Of a DNA stretch of 64,000 nucleotides, positions 14,501-26,500 are shown one piece after another (the first letter of the stretch is position 1; the number at the start of each line of letters is the position of its first letter). The position numbers were made by a program, and so were the translations under genes. The notes beneath the pieces were generated by a model that saw only the letters and a list, made by a program, of their open reading frames with translations, was not told where the DNA came from and did not search any database. Source of the DNA: Antedon mediterranea (lineage: Eukaryota; Echinodermata; Crinoidea; Comatulida; Antedonidae); NCBI RefSeq assembly GCF_964355755.1, contig NC_092679.1, positions 7,936,001-8,000,000 of the forward strand, in the 5' to 3' direction.

Positions 14501-17500
14501 CAAACTCAAGTAATACACGTATGAAACGCCATATGTGCAAAAATATTTATATTTTTACTAATATTAAGAAAAAACTCCGTCTGGAGCCCAGACTACAAAA
14601 AAAGCTGCGCAAACCTCCTTCAAAACAATTATTATTGATTAGAACACAACTAGAACTATATAGGGAGACAATTTATGAGGGAAAAAAAATTTGAAATTCC
14701 TTTAAGTTTGCCTTTTTTGGGTTAAAAACTTCAATTTTTGGGAAAATTACTGATTTCACAGCGCAAACAACAACAAAAAGCTGCGCAAACCTCCTTCAAA
14801 ACAATTATTATTGATTAGAACACAACTAGAACTATATAGGGAGACAATTTATGAGAAAAAAAATGTGAAATTCCTTTAAGTTTGCCTTTTTTTTTGGTGA
14901 AAAACTTCAATTTTTGGGAAAATTACTGATTTCACAGCGCAAACAACAAAAAAAGCTGCGCAAACCTCCTTTAAATCAATTAATATTGATTAAAACACAA
15001 CTAGACCTATATAGGGAGACAATTTATGGGAAAACAAATTTGAAATTCCTTTAAGTTTGCCTTTTTTTGGGTGAAAAACTTCAATTTTTGGGAAAATTAC
15101 TGATTTCACAGCGCAAACAACAAAAAAAGCTGCACAAACCTCCTTCAAAACAATTATTATTGATTAGAACACAACTAGAACTATATAGGGAGACAATTTA
15201 TGAGAAAAAAAATTTGAAATTCTTTTAAAGGAAAGGAACAACCTAATATTTTACCTAACTATTATAAAAGTAACCCTACCAACTTAATATTCAGAACAAT
15301 TTATGTTTAAATCGGATTTGTAGTTTTCTAGTAAACAGGATTTTAAAGCTGTTTTCAAGACATTTGAAAATCGCCATCTTGTGCTCATGGCAGCCTGTTT
15401 GTGACGTCAGATACGGCCGACGAAAATTTTAAGATTCGCGGTTGCATTCGGCGCTTCTATTGGATAAGCGAATCCGCTAATATGATTGGCTAATAACGCG
15501 ACATGCGGTCATGCAGGACGGCGATGACGCGGTATGAGCATGCGCTGGCTTGGTAAACAAACCTTCGCTCGATCTTTTCTTCTGCAAGCCAATTTGTAAA
15601 TCTTTCAGCTATTATTAATCTATTGTTACTTTTATTGCCTAGCTGTTTCAAACGGGATTTGGTAGGGGAATTAACTGGTAAACCTTCCAAACGAAGGCTG
15701 TTGGTTGACGATGCAGTGTCTACTTTATTTTCGTTCAACACGAGTTCTAGGCCTAGTAAGGCATACAGTACAGATACACTGGCCGCAAGTACACCATTCT
15801 TCGACGGCTTGTTATGCTCGAGAATGTTCTTCTTCTCTTCTTTTTTCCTCATCTGCACAACGCAAAACTAACTCTCTTTCTGTATATTCTGGTTCCAAAT
15901 TTTCTGAATTATAAAAACTCCAAGCCATATTCCGAATTATTAGGTATGTTAGGCTATTTAATTGATTTTATTTATGGTTATATCCCGCACTTCCATATTG
16001 AAATACTGTACTAAGACGATGGACGCTTGGATTTGCTTGAATGCGTCCACCTAATCTGACGTCACATATTTGCTCTTAACCTGTCAAAATGGCGCTGTTC
16101 AATTTCCGATATGTTGTCGTTTAAAAGTCTATTTTTTAACTAAATTGCTTACTATTGTACCTTGAACCATTGTAATCATGTTTTTATTACATTTATCTAT
16201 AAGCACAGTGGCACATTTAGCCCAGGGTGTTCCTTTCCTTTAAGTTAGCCTTTTTTGGGTTAAAAACTTCAATTTTTGGGAAAATTACTCATTTCACAGC
16301 GCAAACAACAAAAAAAGCTGCGCAAACCTCTTTTAAATCAATTAATATTGATTAAAACACAACTAGACCTATATAGGGAGACAATTTATGGGAAAACAAA
16401 TTTGAAATTCCTTTAAGTTTGCCTTTTTTTGGGTGAAAAACTTCAATTTTTGGGGAAAATTACTGATTTCACAGCGCAAACAACAAAAAAAGCTGCGCAA
16501 ACCTCCTTTAAATCAATTAATATTGATTAAAACACAACTAGACCTATATAGGGAGACAATTTATGGGGAAGACAAATTTGAAATATCTTTAAGTTTGCCT
16601 TTTTTTGGGTGAAAAACTTCAATTTTTGGGAAAATTACTGATTTCACAGCGCAAACAAAAAAAAAAGCTGCGCAAACCTCCTTCAAAACAATTATTATTG
16701 ATTAGAACACAACTAGAACTATATAGGGAGACAATTTATGAGAAATTTTTGTAATTTTCCCAAAAATTGTTTTACAAAGGCAAACTTTCAGGAATTTCAA
16801 TATTGTTTTTTCATAAATTGTCTTCCTATATAGTTCTAGTTGTGTTTTTTGCGCAGCTTTTTTTGGTGTTTGCGCAGTGTGCGCAAACCTTGATTGACAT
16901 CTGTGAAATCTGTAATTTAAATTTTTTAATTTAAAAAAAAAGGCAAACTTACAGCAATTTCAAATTGTTTTTCTAAATTGCCTCCTTATATTGTTCTAGT
17001 TGTTATCTAATCAATATTAATTGATTTGAAGGAGGTTTGCGCAGCTTTTTTGGGTGTTTGCGCTGTGAAATCAGTAATTTTCCCAAAAATTGAAGTTTTC
17101 ACCCAAAAAAAGGCAAGCTTAAAGGAATTTCAAATTTGTTTTCCCATAAATTGTCTCCCTATATAGTTCTAGTTGTTATCTAATCAATATTAATTGATTT
17201 GAAGGAGGTTTGCGCAGCTTTTTTTGGGGTTGCGCAAACCTTTACAGTAAATCTGTGAAATCTGTAATTTTCTGTTTTTCACCCAAAAAAAGGCAAACTT
17301 ACAGCAATTTCAATTTGTCTTCCCCATAAATTGTCTCCCTATATAGGTCCAGTTGTGTTTTAATCAATATTAATTGATTTAAAGGAGGTTTGCGCAGCTT
17401 TTTTTGTTGTTTGCGCTGTGAAATCAGTAATTTTCCCAAAAATTGGAGTTTTTCACCCAAAAAAGGCAAACTTAAAGGAATTTCAAATTTGTTTTTTCAA

Positions 17501-20500
17501 AAATTGTCTCCCTATATAGTTCTAGTTGTGTTCTAATAAATATTAATTGGTTTGAAGGAGGTTTGCGGAGTATTGCTAAACACCGCAAACCTCCAAAAAA
17601 ACATAGCAAACCCCACCGAACCAACATAAAAGTGATTGAATAATGTAGTGTACGACCCACTGGGTATATAAATTATTAAACTTCTACTGTTAACTACTTT
17701 TTTGGGGATAAAACATCATTTTTTGGTTAAAAATTAGCAATCATTTTTGACCAAAAAATGATGTTTCACCCCAAAAATAAGTAGTTAACAGTAGAAATTT
17801 AATATTTTTTTTACATGGATATACCCAGTGGGTTGTACACTACATGATTCAATCAGTTTTATGTTGGTTCGATGGGGTTTGCTATATTTTTTTTGGAGGT
17901 TTGCAGGGTTTAGCAATCATTTTTGACAAAAAAATGATGTTTTACCCCAAAAATAATTAGTTAACAGTAAAAATGTATTATTTTTTTTTACATGGATATA
18001 CCCAGTGGGTTGTACACTACATGATTCAATCACTTTTATGTTGGTTCGATGGGGTTTGCTATGTTTTTTTGGAGGTTTGCGGGGGTTTGCGGTGTTTAGC
18101 AATACCCGGTTTGCGCAGCTTTTTGTTGTTGAAGTTAAAATTGAAGTTTTTCACCCAAAAAAAAGAAAACTTAAAAGAATTTCAAATTTGTTTTCCCATA
18201 AATTGTCTCCCTATATATAGGTATCCCAATGAAAGCGCACAGAGGGGTATCACTTTTGAAATATTGACGAAATTCGAAAAAGTAGTATGACTTTGATGTT
18301 AAATAAATCGTATTCAATCTTAATTAATACTTACAAAATTTATATTGTTTGAAAGTACTTGTTTTAATCTATGTATAAGTGTGTTTATAATTAAAATTAA
18401 TGAATTAGTTGCCGAGAAAATGCGATTTTAAAACGGTTCTAAAATCCAGTCGAGCCGATTTCCGCGCGTTGAAAACCTCATCGGAAAATCCCCATCAGTT
18501 TTCAAAACACGATCGCACGATTACCATTGGAGCTAGCGGATTAATTTCTGTTGTATGTTATCAGGCTTTAAATAAACTTTAATTTGATACGAAAATCCAC
18601 TTCTATAAATAGGTTTTTCGTAACGAAAAATCAATTTTTGTGACAAAAATCCAATTTTGATTCACCGTTTATGGAAAAATATTATGGATTTTGGTATTAA
18701 ATTATAGCTAAATCTACATTGAAATCGATAAAACATAGTTTACAAACGTATTGTGCATGGTAATTGTGCGAACTACATTTTAAAATGGTGCATGAGGCGT
18801 AAATCCCGTTCAAAATTTTAAAGATCCAACCATTATAATCCGGTGAATATTGTAGTGAGTAAAATATTGTACTCTAAAATACGCGCGTGTTTGTTGTGGC
18901 GTTTTCCGTTAAATACATTAATGCACCCTATCAGCGAATGGTACGTTCCATATTTTGAACACGTTGTTTAGTTTTCCTCGCTCGAGTTCGACCGGCTCGA
19001 TGCGAGATGTGTGACAGCAGCGATGTCGGAGATTGACATGTCCTTTTCCGTCGTAGAATATCTGGTTTTACACATTAATTTAACAACTTAAAATTGATGT
19101 AATGTGCGGAAGATTTATTATGCAAGTATACAATGCAAATGCGTTAGGTTAAAATGTACCGAAGACATTTATTAAGCTAATTTACCAACGTTACATTTGA
19201 CTCTGTATACGGCGGTCGAAAGTCATTAACTGCGACCGAAATACTTTAACGGTCGCGACTACTGATCGCGAGTAAGCCGTGACTTGGCCTAAACTTTAGC
19301 TCCGTATTTCAATTTAATAACGTAATAATACGAAAAGAAAACAATTTTTATAATGTTATATATACTATTCAGGTAAACAATTAATTGTTTTAATTAACAT
19401 TGATTATTTTAAATGAGTTTATTTTGACCCATATTGTGCGTTTGCCTTAAAAGAGCATATCTTACTTAGCAGCCCGGCTTAGATTTGGTGTCATAATCAT
19501 ACGGGCCTAAAATCTTGTTTTACGTATTCAAAAGTTATATATAATAGTATTTATGATTGAAATTATAAATATAAAGTATATTAAAATATTCTAATAATTA
19601 TACTTACTGAAAATTAGTGTAAAAGAAAGAAAACAGTACACACCGTTTTTAACATACTTTTTCATTTTTTTTTTTTATAATTTTAAATTTCACCATTAAA
19701 AATTTTTTTTTTATATATTACACATCTAAAATATATTTATTAATGAAATATACACTACATTCTAACAAGTACAAAAAAAATTAAATGAATTAGTACAGTA
19801 GTTCAAAAGTTACAGATCATTGAAAAATTGCAGTTTTTTCATTTTTTAGGGAATTCCAGCAAAAATGGGTGCTAAATGCTTTCCTACCACTTTGCGGACC
19901 AATAATTTAAAAAATAGGTTTCGTTGAGGCTCCAAAAAAAATAGAGTTGTACAACTCTGTGATATCTATAGGTTTAACAAAATTCAAAACTTTTAACTAA
20001 TTATTGTAAAAGTTATAACCTTTTAAAAATGCTTCCAATTTCAACTGCAAAAAACACCATTTTTAGGCAAAAAATCGTATATTTTTTTACCACTTTAAAT
20101 AACCATAACTTTAGAACGGGTAATCGGATTTCAATCATTTAAATTGCAAAATGCTAATTACATTAAGTTCTTTATGGTTAACTGAAAGAAAAAGTAAAAA
20201 AATTAATTTGAATTTTTTCATTGGGATACCTACTATATAGGTCTAGTTGTTATCTAATCAATATTAATTGATTTAAAGGAGGTTTCCGCAGCTTTTTTGG
20301 GGGGTTTGCGCTGTGAAATCAGTAATTTTCCCAAAAATTGAAGTCTTTCACCCAAAAAAAGGCAAACTTAAAGGAATTTCAAATTTGTTTTTCCATAAAT
20401 TGTCTCCCTATATAGGTCTAGTTGTGCTTTAATCAATATTAATTGATTTAAAGGAGGTTTGCGCAGCTTTTTTTGTTGTTTACGCTGTGAAATCAGTAAT

Positions 20501-23500
20501 TTTCCCAAAAATTGAAGTTTTTAACCCAAAAAAGGCAAACTTAAAGGAATTTCAATTTTTTTTTTCTCATAAATTGTCTCTCTATATAGTTCTAGTTGTG
20601 TTCTAATCAATAATAATTGATTTAAAGGAGGTTTGCGCAGCTTTTTTGGGTGTTTGCGCTGTGAAATCAGTAATTTTCCCAAAAATTGAAGTTTTCACCC
20701 AAAAAAAGGCAAGCTTAAAGAAATTTCAAATTTGTTTTCCCATAAATTGTCTCCCTATATAGTTCTAGTTGTTATCTAATCAATATTAATTGATTTGAAG
20801 GAGGTTTGCGCAGCTTTTTTTTGGGTTGCGCAAACCTTTACAGTAAATCTGTGAAATCTGTAATTTTCTGTTTTTCACCCAAAAAAAGGCAAACTTACAG
20901 CAATTTCAATTTGTCTTCCCCATAAATTGTCTCCCTATATAGGTCCAGTTGTGTTTTAATCAATATTAATTGATTTAAAGGAGGTTTGCGCAGCTTTTTT
21001 TGTTGTTTGCGCTGTGAAATCAGTAATTTTCCCAAAAATTGGAGTTTTTCACCCAAAAAAGGCAAACTTAAAGGAATTTCAAATTTGTTTTTTCAAAAAT
21101 TGTCTCCCTATATAGTTCTAGTTGTGTTCTAATAAATATTAATTGGTTTGAAGGAGGTTTGCGGAGTATTGCTAAACACCGCAAACCTCCAAAAAAACAT
21201 AGCAAACCCCACCGAACCAACATAAAAGTGATTGAATAATGTAGTGTACGACCCACTGGGTATATAAATTATTAAATTTCTACTGTTAACTACTTTTTTG
21301 GGGATAAAACATCATTTTTTGGTTAAAAATTAGCAATCATTTTTGACCAAAAAATGATGTTTCACCCCAAAAATAAGTAGTTAACAGTAGAAATTTAATA
21401 TTTTTTTTACATGGATATACCCAGTGGGTTGTACACTACATGATTCAATCAGTTTTATGTTGGTTCGATGGGGTTTGCTATATTTTTTTGGAGGTTTGCA
21501 GGGTTTAGCAATCATTTTTGACAAAAAAATGATGTTTTACCCCAAAAATAATTAGTTAACAGTAAAAATGTATTATTTTTTTTTACATGGATATACCCAG
21601 TGGGTTGTACACTACATGATTCAATCACTTTTATGTTGGTTCGATGGGGTTTGCTATGTTTTTTTGGAGGTTTGCGGTATTTAGCAATACCCGGTTTGCG
21701 CAGCTTTTTGTTGTTGAAGTTAAAATTGAAGTTTTTCACCCAAAAAAAAGAAAACTTAAAAGAATTTCAAATTTGTTTTCCCATAAATTGTCTCCCTATA
21801 TAGGTCTAGTTGTTATCTAATCAATATTAATTGATTTAAAGGAGGTTTCCGCAGCTTTTTTGGGGGGTTTGCGCTGTGAAATCAGTAATTTTCCCAAAAA
21901 TTGAAGTCTTTCACCCAAAAAAAGGCAAACTTAAAGGAATTTCAAATTTGTTTTTCCATAAATTGTCTCCCTATATAGGTCTAGTTGTGCTTTAATCAAT
22001 ATTAATTGATTTAAAGGAGGTTTGCGCAGCTTTTTTTGTTGTTTACGCTGTGAAATCAGTAATTTTCCCAAAAATTGAAGTTTTTAACCCAAAAAAGGCA
22101 AACTTAAAGGAATTTCAATTTTTTTTTTCTCATAAATTGTCTCTCTATATAGTTCTAGTTGTGTTCTAATCAATACCGTATTTTCCGGAGTATAGGTCGA
22201 CCCCAAGTATAAGTCGACCCCCAACTTTGACCTAGAATATCGTTGATTTTGGTATGACCTGAATATAAGTCGACCCCCCAAAATCGGCTAATAACATAAC
22301 TTTAAAGTTCAAAGAAGGCTAGAACGTATGAAATGTGGTTGTTTGTTTATACGATTATTAAAGTGTAGGCCTAATCAATATCGGACGGACGTAATCACAA
22401 CGGCTTCGCCGCCGTCTTCGCCAGCCTATAATAAATGACAGCGATGTAGCGTTACAGTACTTGCCATCAGCGATGTTTTTTCGCGTCACTCAAATAAATT
22501 AAAACGAGTTTTTCGTTAGGAGGCTTATTAAATTGTACAGGCGAGTAGTTGTAAATCGCGTTATCTGTAAATGTACACGCGCCGGACTGAGGAGAATTTA
22601 TTTTATGAATAGACATGCGCAGTAATTGTAATTACGAACAAACAAACAAACTGCGCATGTGTATAGATGAAAATATTGCGCAATAACAAACATGCTGCAT
22701 GGACATTCCAACATCGTGTAGTTCGTTTGTGGTGTGTGTTACGATGTTTTCGCGAGTGAATACGAAGCATATGAAACACAAACGAAAGCTATTTATTCTT
22801 AATTATTTTAATAAAAGCGTAATATAAACATCAAAATTAATCTTTGTTATATATTAATAGTACTTGTACCAGTACTTGTTGGAGTTGTATTATTTTGTAC
22901 AATGTAGGTATTATTAAATTGAAAACTCCTGTGAGTGATTGATGATAGGCCACTGACCTTGCTAGGCCTTGACAGCTGACGGCTTTTGAACGAATTTTTT
23001 CGGCTTGATTTTTTTCAAAAATCGCATGGTCGGAGTATAAGTCGACCCCCCGATTTTGCAATTAAAATTTTCCCACAAAGTCTCGACCTATACTCCGGAA
23101 AATACGGTAATAATTGATTTAAAGGAGGTTTGCGCAGCTTTTTTTGTTGTTTGCGCTGTGAAATCAGTAATTTTCCCAAAAATTGAAGTTTTTCACCAAA
23201 AAAAAGGCAAACTTAAAGGAATTTCAAATTCTTTTTCCCATAAATTGTCTCCCTATATAGTTCTAGTTGTGTTCTAATAAATATTAATTGGTTTGAAGGA
23301 GGTTTGCGCAGCTTTTTGTTGTTGTTTGCGCAGTTTAGCAATACCCGATAAAACTTGGTTCCCACTAGGACGTAACACAATGATGTAAGCACAATGCAAG
23401 TGAATTAACCAATCACAGAAGACTGTTTGGATGATCCATTGTGTCATAATTGGTCAAATTAAAGTACTTGCTTGCGTTGTGCTTACATCCTTGAATTGTT

Positions 23501-26500
23501 TCCAAGTGTGAACCAAGCTTAAGTCGGTAATTGCAAGGTGGTGTTATAACCATCAATTTCAATCCATTAAGTCTGAACTTTGAATTAGTCCTATGCTACT
23601 GCAATGTTTGCTTGCACTAATACCTCATTAAATAGACTGGTGGTCAAAACTGTAATTAAGCATGGTCTAAATTTCTAATTTTCTTGTTTACGAGTCAAGT
23701 CTTACTCTGAATCAGGCTTAATTTGCATATTATTAACGTTCATTGTTTTTGAATTATCTCTTTAAAAGTAAACTTTGACAAGAATATTCTTATTTTTCTA
23801 CCTGGTTTAAATGTCATGTTTTATATCTTCACATGAAAATGATATGATGTTAATCTACAGTATACAGGTTTATCTTGAACATTTTGATAACACAGTGAAT
23901 GTTGAGAGTTGTCATCAATTCAAAACATTATCATGTGTTTTGAATAATAATGCACATTTTAAAAACATTTAAAACATATCTGTACTATCTTTAAATTTTC
24001 TTTTGTTTTGATATTTTATTGGACTTGTATTACTAAACATTTTTTATTGTTCTACTAACAACAATATTTATTGTTAACATCATTAAAACATGTATTCTTA
24101 CCATACTCATTGCATTTATAAGTATAATATACAATATAACTAATTGCTTTATTCTTGTTATAGGCGGTCTTTTGGTCCACTAACACACACCCTAGGTGGT
24201 GGAACCCCCTCATCTGACAAAGGTGCTGTATCTATCTCATCTATCAAGAAGAAACTTGGCCATCGCTCCATCAAACTACAGGTACTAACTCTGCTTCATT
24301 AAATACTCTATAACTTACACAGTTAATGTAGAATTAACATTTTATATGATGCTTTCTTTTATATTGCTTGGCCACATTTATGCAAAATATGTGGCCACTT
24401 TACATATGGCCGCTCGACTTTTTGACTAACAATTTTAATCATTGATGTTTTCTGGGTCCAGCAGCTTGGACCTATGAATTAGTCGAGTTTACAAAATACC
24501 GAAAATGTCAGCTGTAGATAATAAGCTTTCCGTTTGATTTAGCTTCTGAATGAGTTGTCCTCTGGAGATATACTGTAGCTGGCTAAAGCTGCAGCGCAAA
24601 AACCTAACCACCTATACTTAATATGAGGTGATGGTTACCTGTATGGTAATCAAAATAGCCCAAACCATAAGTTACACATGATGATCTGACCACATGACCA
24701 ATACTTTAGGATGTGTGAAAAATCTGCTGTGTATGTTTACAACATTCAGTCCTTTGTCTGATCAATATCCTGACATTAATAATAATAAAGAAGAGCAAAA
24801 AAGCACTTTGTTTATACGTACACTATCTTTTTAATTACTCTGTTCTCAGTTGTTATGGTCTTGCAGCATTATGTTGTACACGCTTTAACAATATTTCGAC
24901 ATGCTGGATAATTCCCATGAATTCCCAAACAACATATAAGTAATTGATTTAAATAAATATTCTGACTTTTATAGTCTTGAATGATTGAAGACTGTTTCGC
25001 TTTTCATTCATTTAAATATTTATATGATGATGTACATTGTAAAGCCACAGTACTTATATGAAATCGGATGTCAAGTACGGCAAGGCATGGCACCATCTCA
25101 TGTTCTATGGTATCCCAAACAGATTAATTTGTTATTAATAAATGACATAATATAGTACAATTTTTAGATTAAAGAACGTGAAAATATTTTTGAAAGTTGA
25201 CAGAAACTAACAGGCGGCTTTATTATGATTTTGATATAAAACAACTTAATTGTGCATTAGTCATGAAATTAATAACTAAAGAAGGAAGATGTTGTCTGTT
25301 GTTAAGTTAAAGACTTGCATGATAATTGATACATTATCATTTTTTTTTTTTATTTGAATAAAATATTCAGAAGATTGATGTAATGTTGGCACCCTTGAGT
25401 GTATGATAGGGTAGCAAAAGAATTGATTAAAAGGAAATCCCAAATCATTCTTTGGAGCCTAAAATCTTAAGCCTATAAATATTATTGCATATTTCTAGAG
25501 ATTTTCAGATGTCTGCACATTTAAAGGTGATGTGTTTAGAAACAGGTTTGACTGTATGTCAAACTTTCATGTTTTGCCGTAAACATTCATAGATAAAAGG
25601 AAACAAGTGATTATTCTCACATCAGAGTAAATAAAATTACCAATGACTAGCTTTCAAGTGAATCCTGTCGTTCATTAGATTCTTTTAGAGAAAGATTAAT
25701 TGAAGAAATGTGTAAGTAGGCGTATCTTGCGTACGACCTTAGGGTTTAATCTTGAAGATGTTGCTTAATTGAATTAACACAAGCTTAAGTCTGCAGTCTT
25801 GTTTTTGCAATCAATTTTTCTTGTGTTGCAATTCAATTCTCGGTATTAATTGTATGATCCTATAACTCGCTCAAAATCAAAATATTATTGGTATTTATTG
25901 AAATTCAACATCCAAATTATTAGAACATTGAGTTCTAATTTACGTTAAAAACATCAAACATTAAAAAGTAAGCCTACAATAAAACAAAACATGCAAAAAT
26001 GTAAGTTGCCTGCTAGGTGAGTAGTAGTCAACAAATGATTTATGACTCTCAGTCCTTATTATTGTAAAAATTTAACTGAAGATCACAATATTTAGGGCTG
26101 TTGAAACAGTAAATTGCTGGATACACACTAGACCATGACAACTGGTGTCCTTTTCATAACCCCAATATCATTAGTCGGTTCATTCAGTGCTGCATATCTT
26201 TTATTCACTTGTGAATTTAAATTGAATTCACTGGGACACACTAAATTGCGTTCAGTACCTAAAATTTGTATAATGTATTTATAAGCTATCTTTTTTACTA
26301 TGATTTATATTCAAGTGGTCTAGTGTCTTGAAAGGAAATGATAATAAGCATTCACTTAAGAATTGTAGCCTGGAGCTATTCTGTCTCGTTCAATATATAA
26401 TATCATGTATGTTATGTTGTGTAAAATATATTAAAGTTGTTTGGAAATGTGAAGGTTGGAAATGTCATGTCTGTTAATTGCAATCTGATATACCCTCCGA

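Larger units (their letters stand above)
14604..16745 (+). repeat. Seven direct ~175-bp repeat units
   Basis: Units start with GCTGCGCAAACCTCC at 14604, 14780, 14955, 15129, 16318, 16492 and 16668. Spacing is 174-176 bp once the 1,015 bp added by the insertion after 15228 (element plus duplicated TTAA) are subtracted. Each unit carries the same ordered blocks: AATTATTATTGATTAGAACA, CTATATAGGGAGACAATTTA, CCTTTAAGTTTGCC, CTTCAATTTTTGGG and ATTTCACAGCGCAAAC. The array is non-coding. At about 16745 it flips into the opposite orientation. Confidence 0.9.
13595..23346. mobile_element. 9.75 kb giant inverted-repeat element with 9-bp target duplication
   Basis: The left end reads GGGTATTGCTAAACTGCGCA and the right end is its exact complement; the perfect match extends 24 bp. 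Immediately outside both ends is the same 9-mer GATAAAACT (13586-13594 and 23347-23355). This defines a single insertion 9,752 bp long. A 9-bp duplication is typical of Mutator-like elements, but the superfamily is not proven. No transposase-like frame is visible, so the element is non-autonomous. The interior is a two-way array of ~175-bp repeats with later insertions at 15229-16239, 18218-20232 and 22176-23107 and an internal duplication. It sits in the ARHGAP11A intron and landed at the edge of an older small MITE (23350-23522). Confidence 0.85.

Noticed and set aside
14407-14694. 95-codon forward frame in the giant element
   Set aside because: It runs from the GC-richer insert into the ~175-bp repeat and ends in repeat-encoded residues. 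No homology or splice signals.
17472-18290. Short frames on both strands with SITFMLVRWGLLCFF, duplicated near 21068-21803
   Set aside because: They lie across the palindromic element and array units. The same frames recur because the DNA is duplicated, on both strands.
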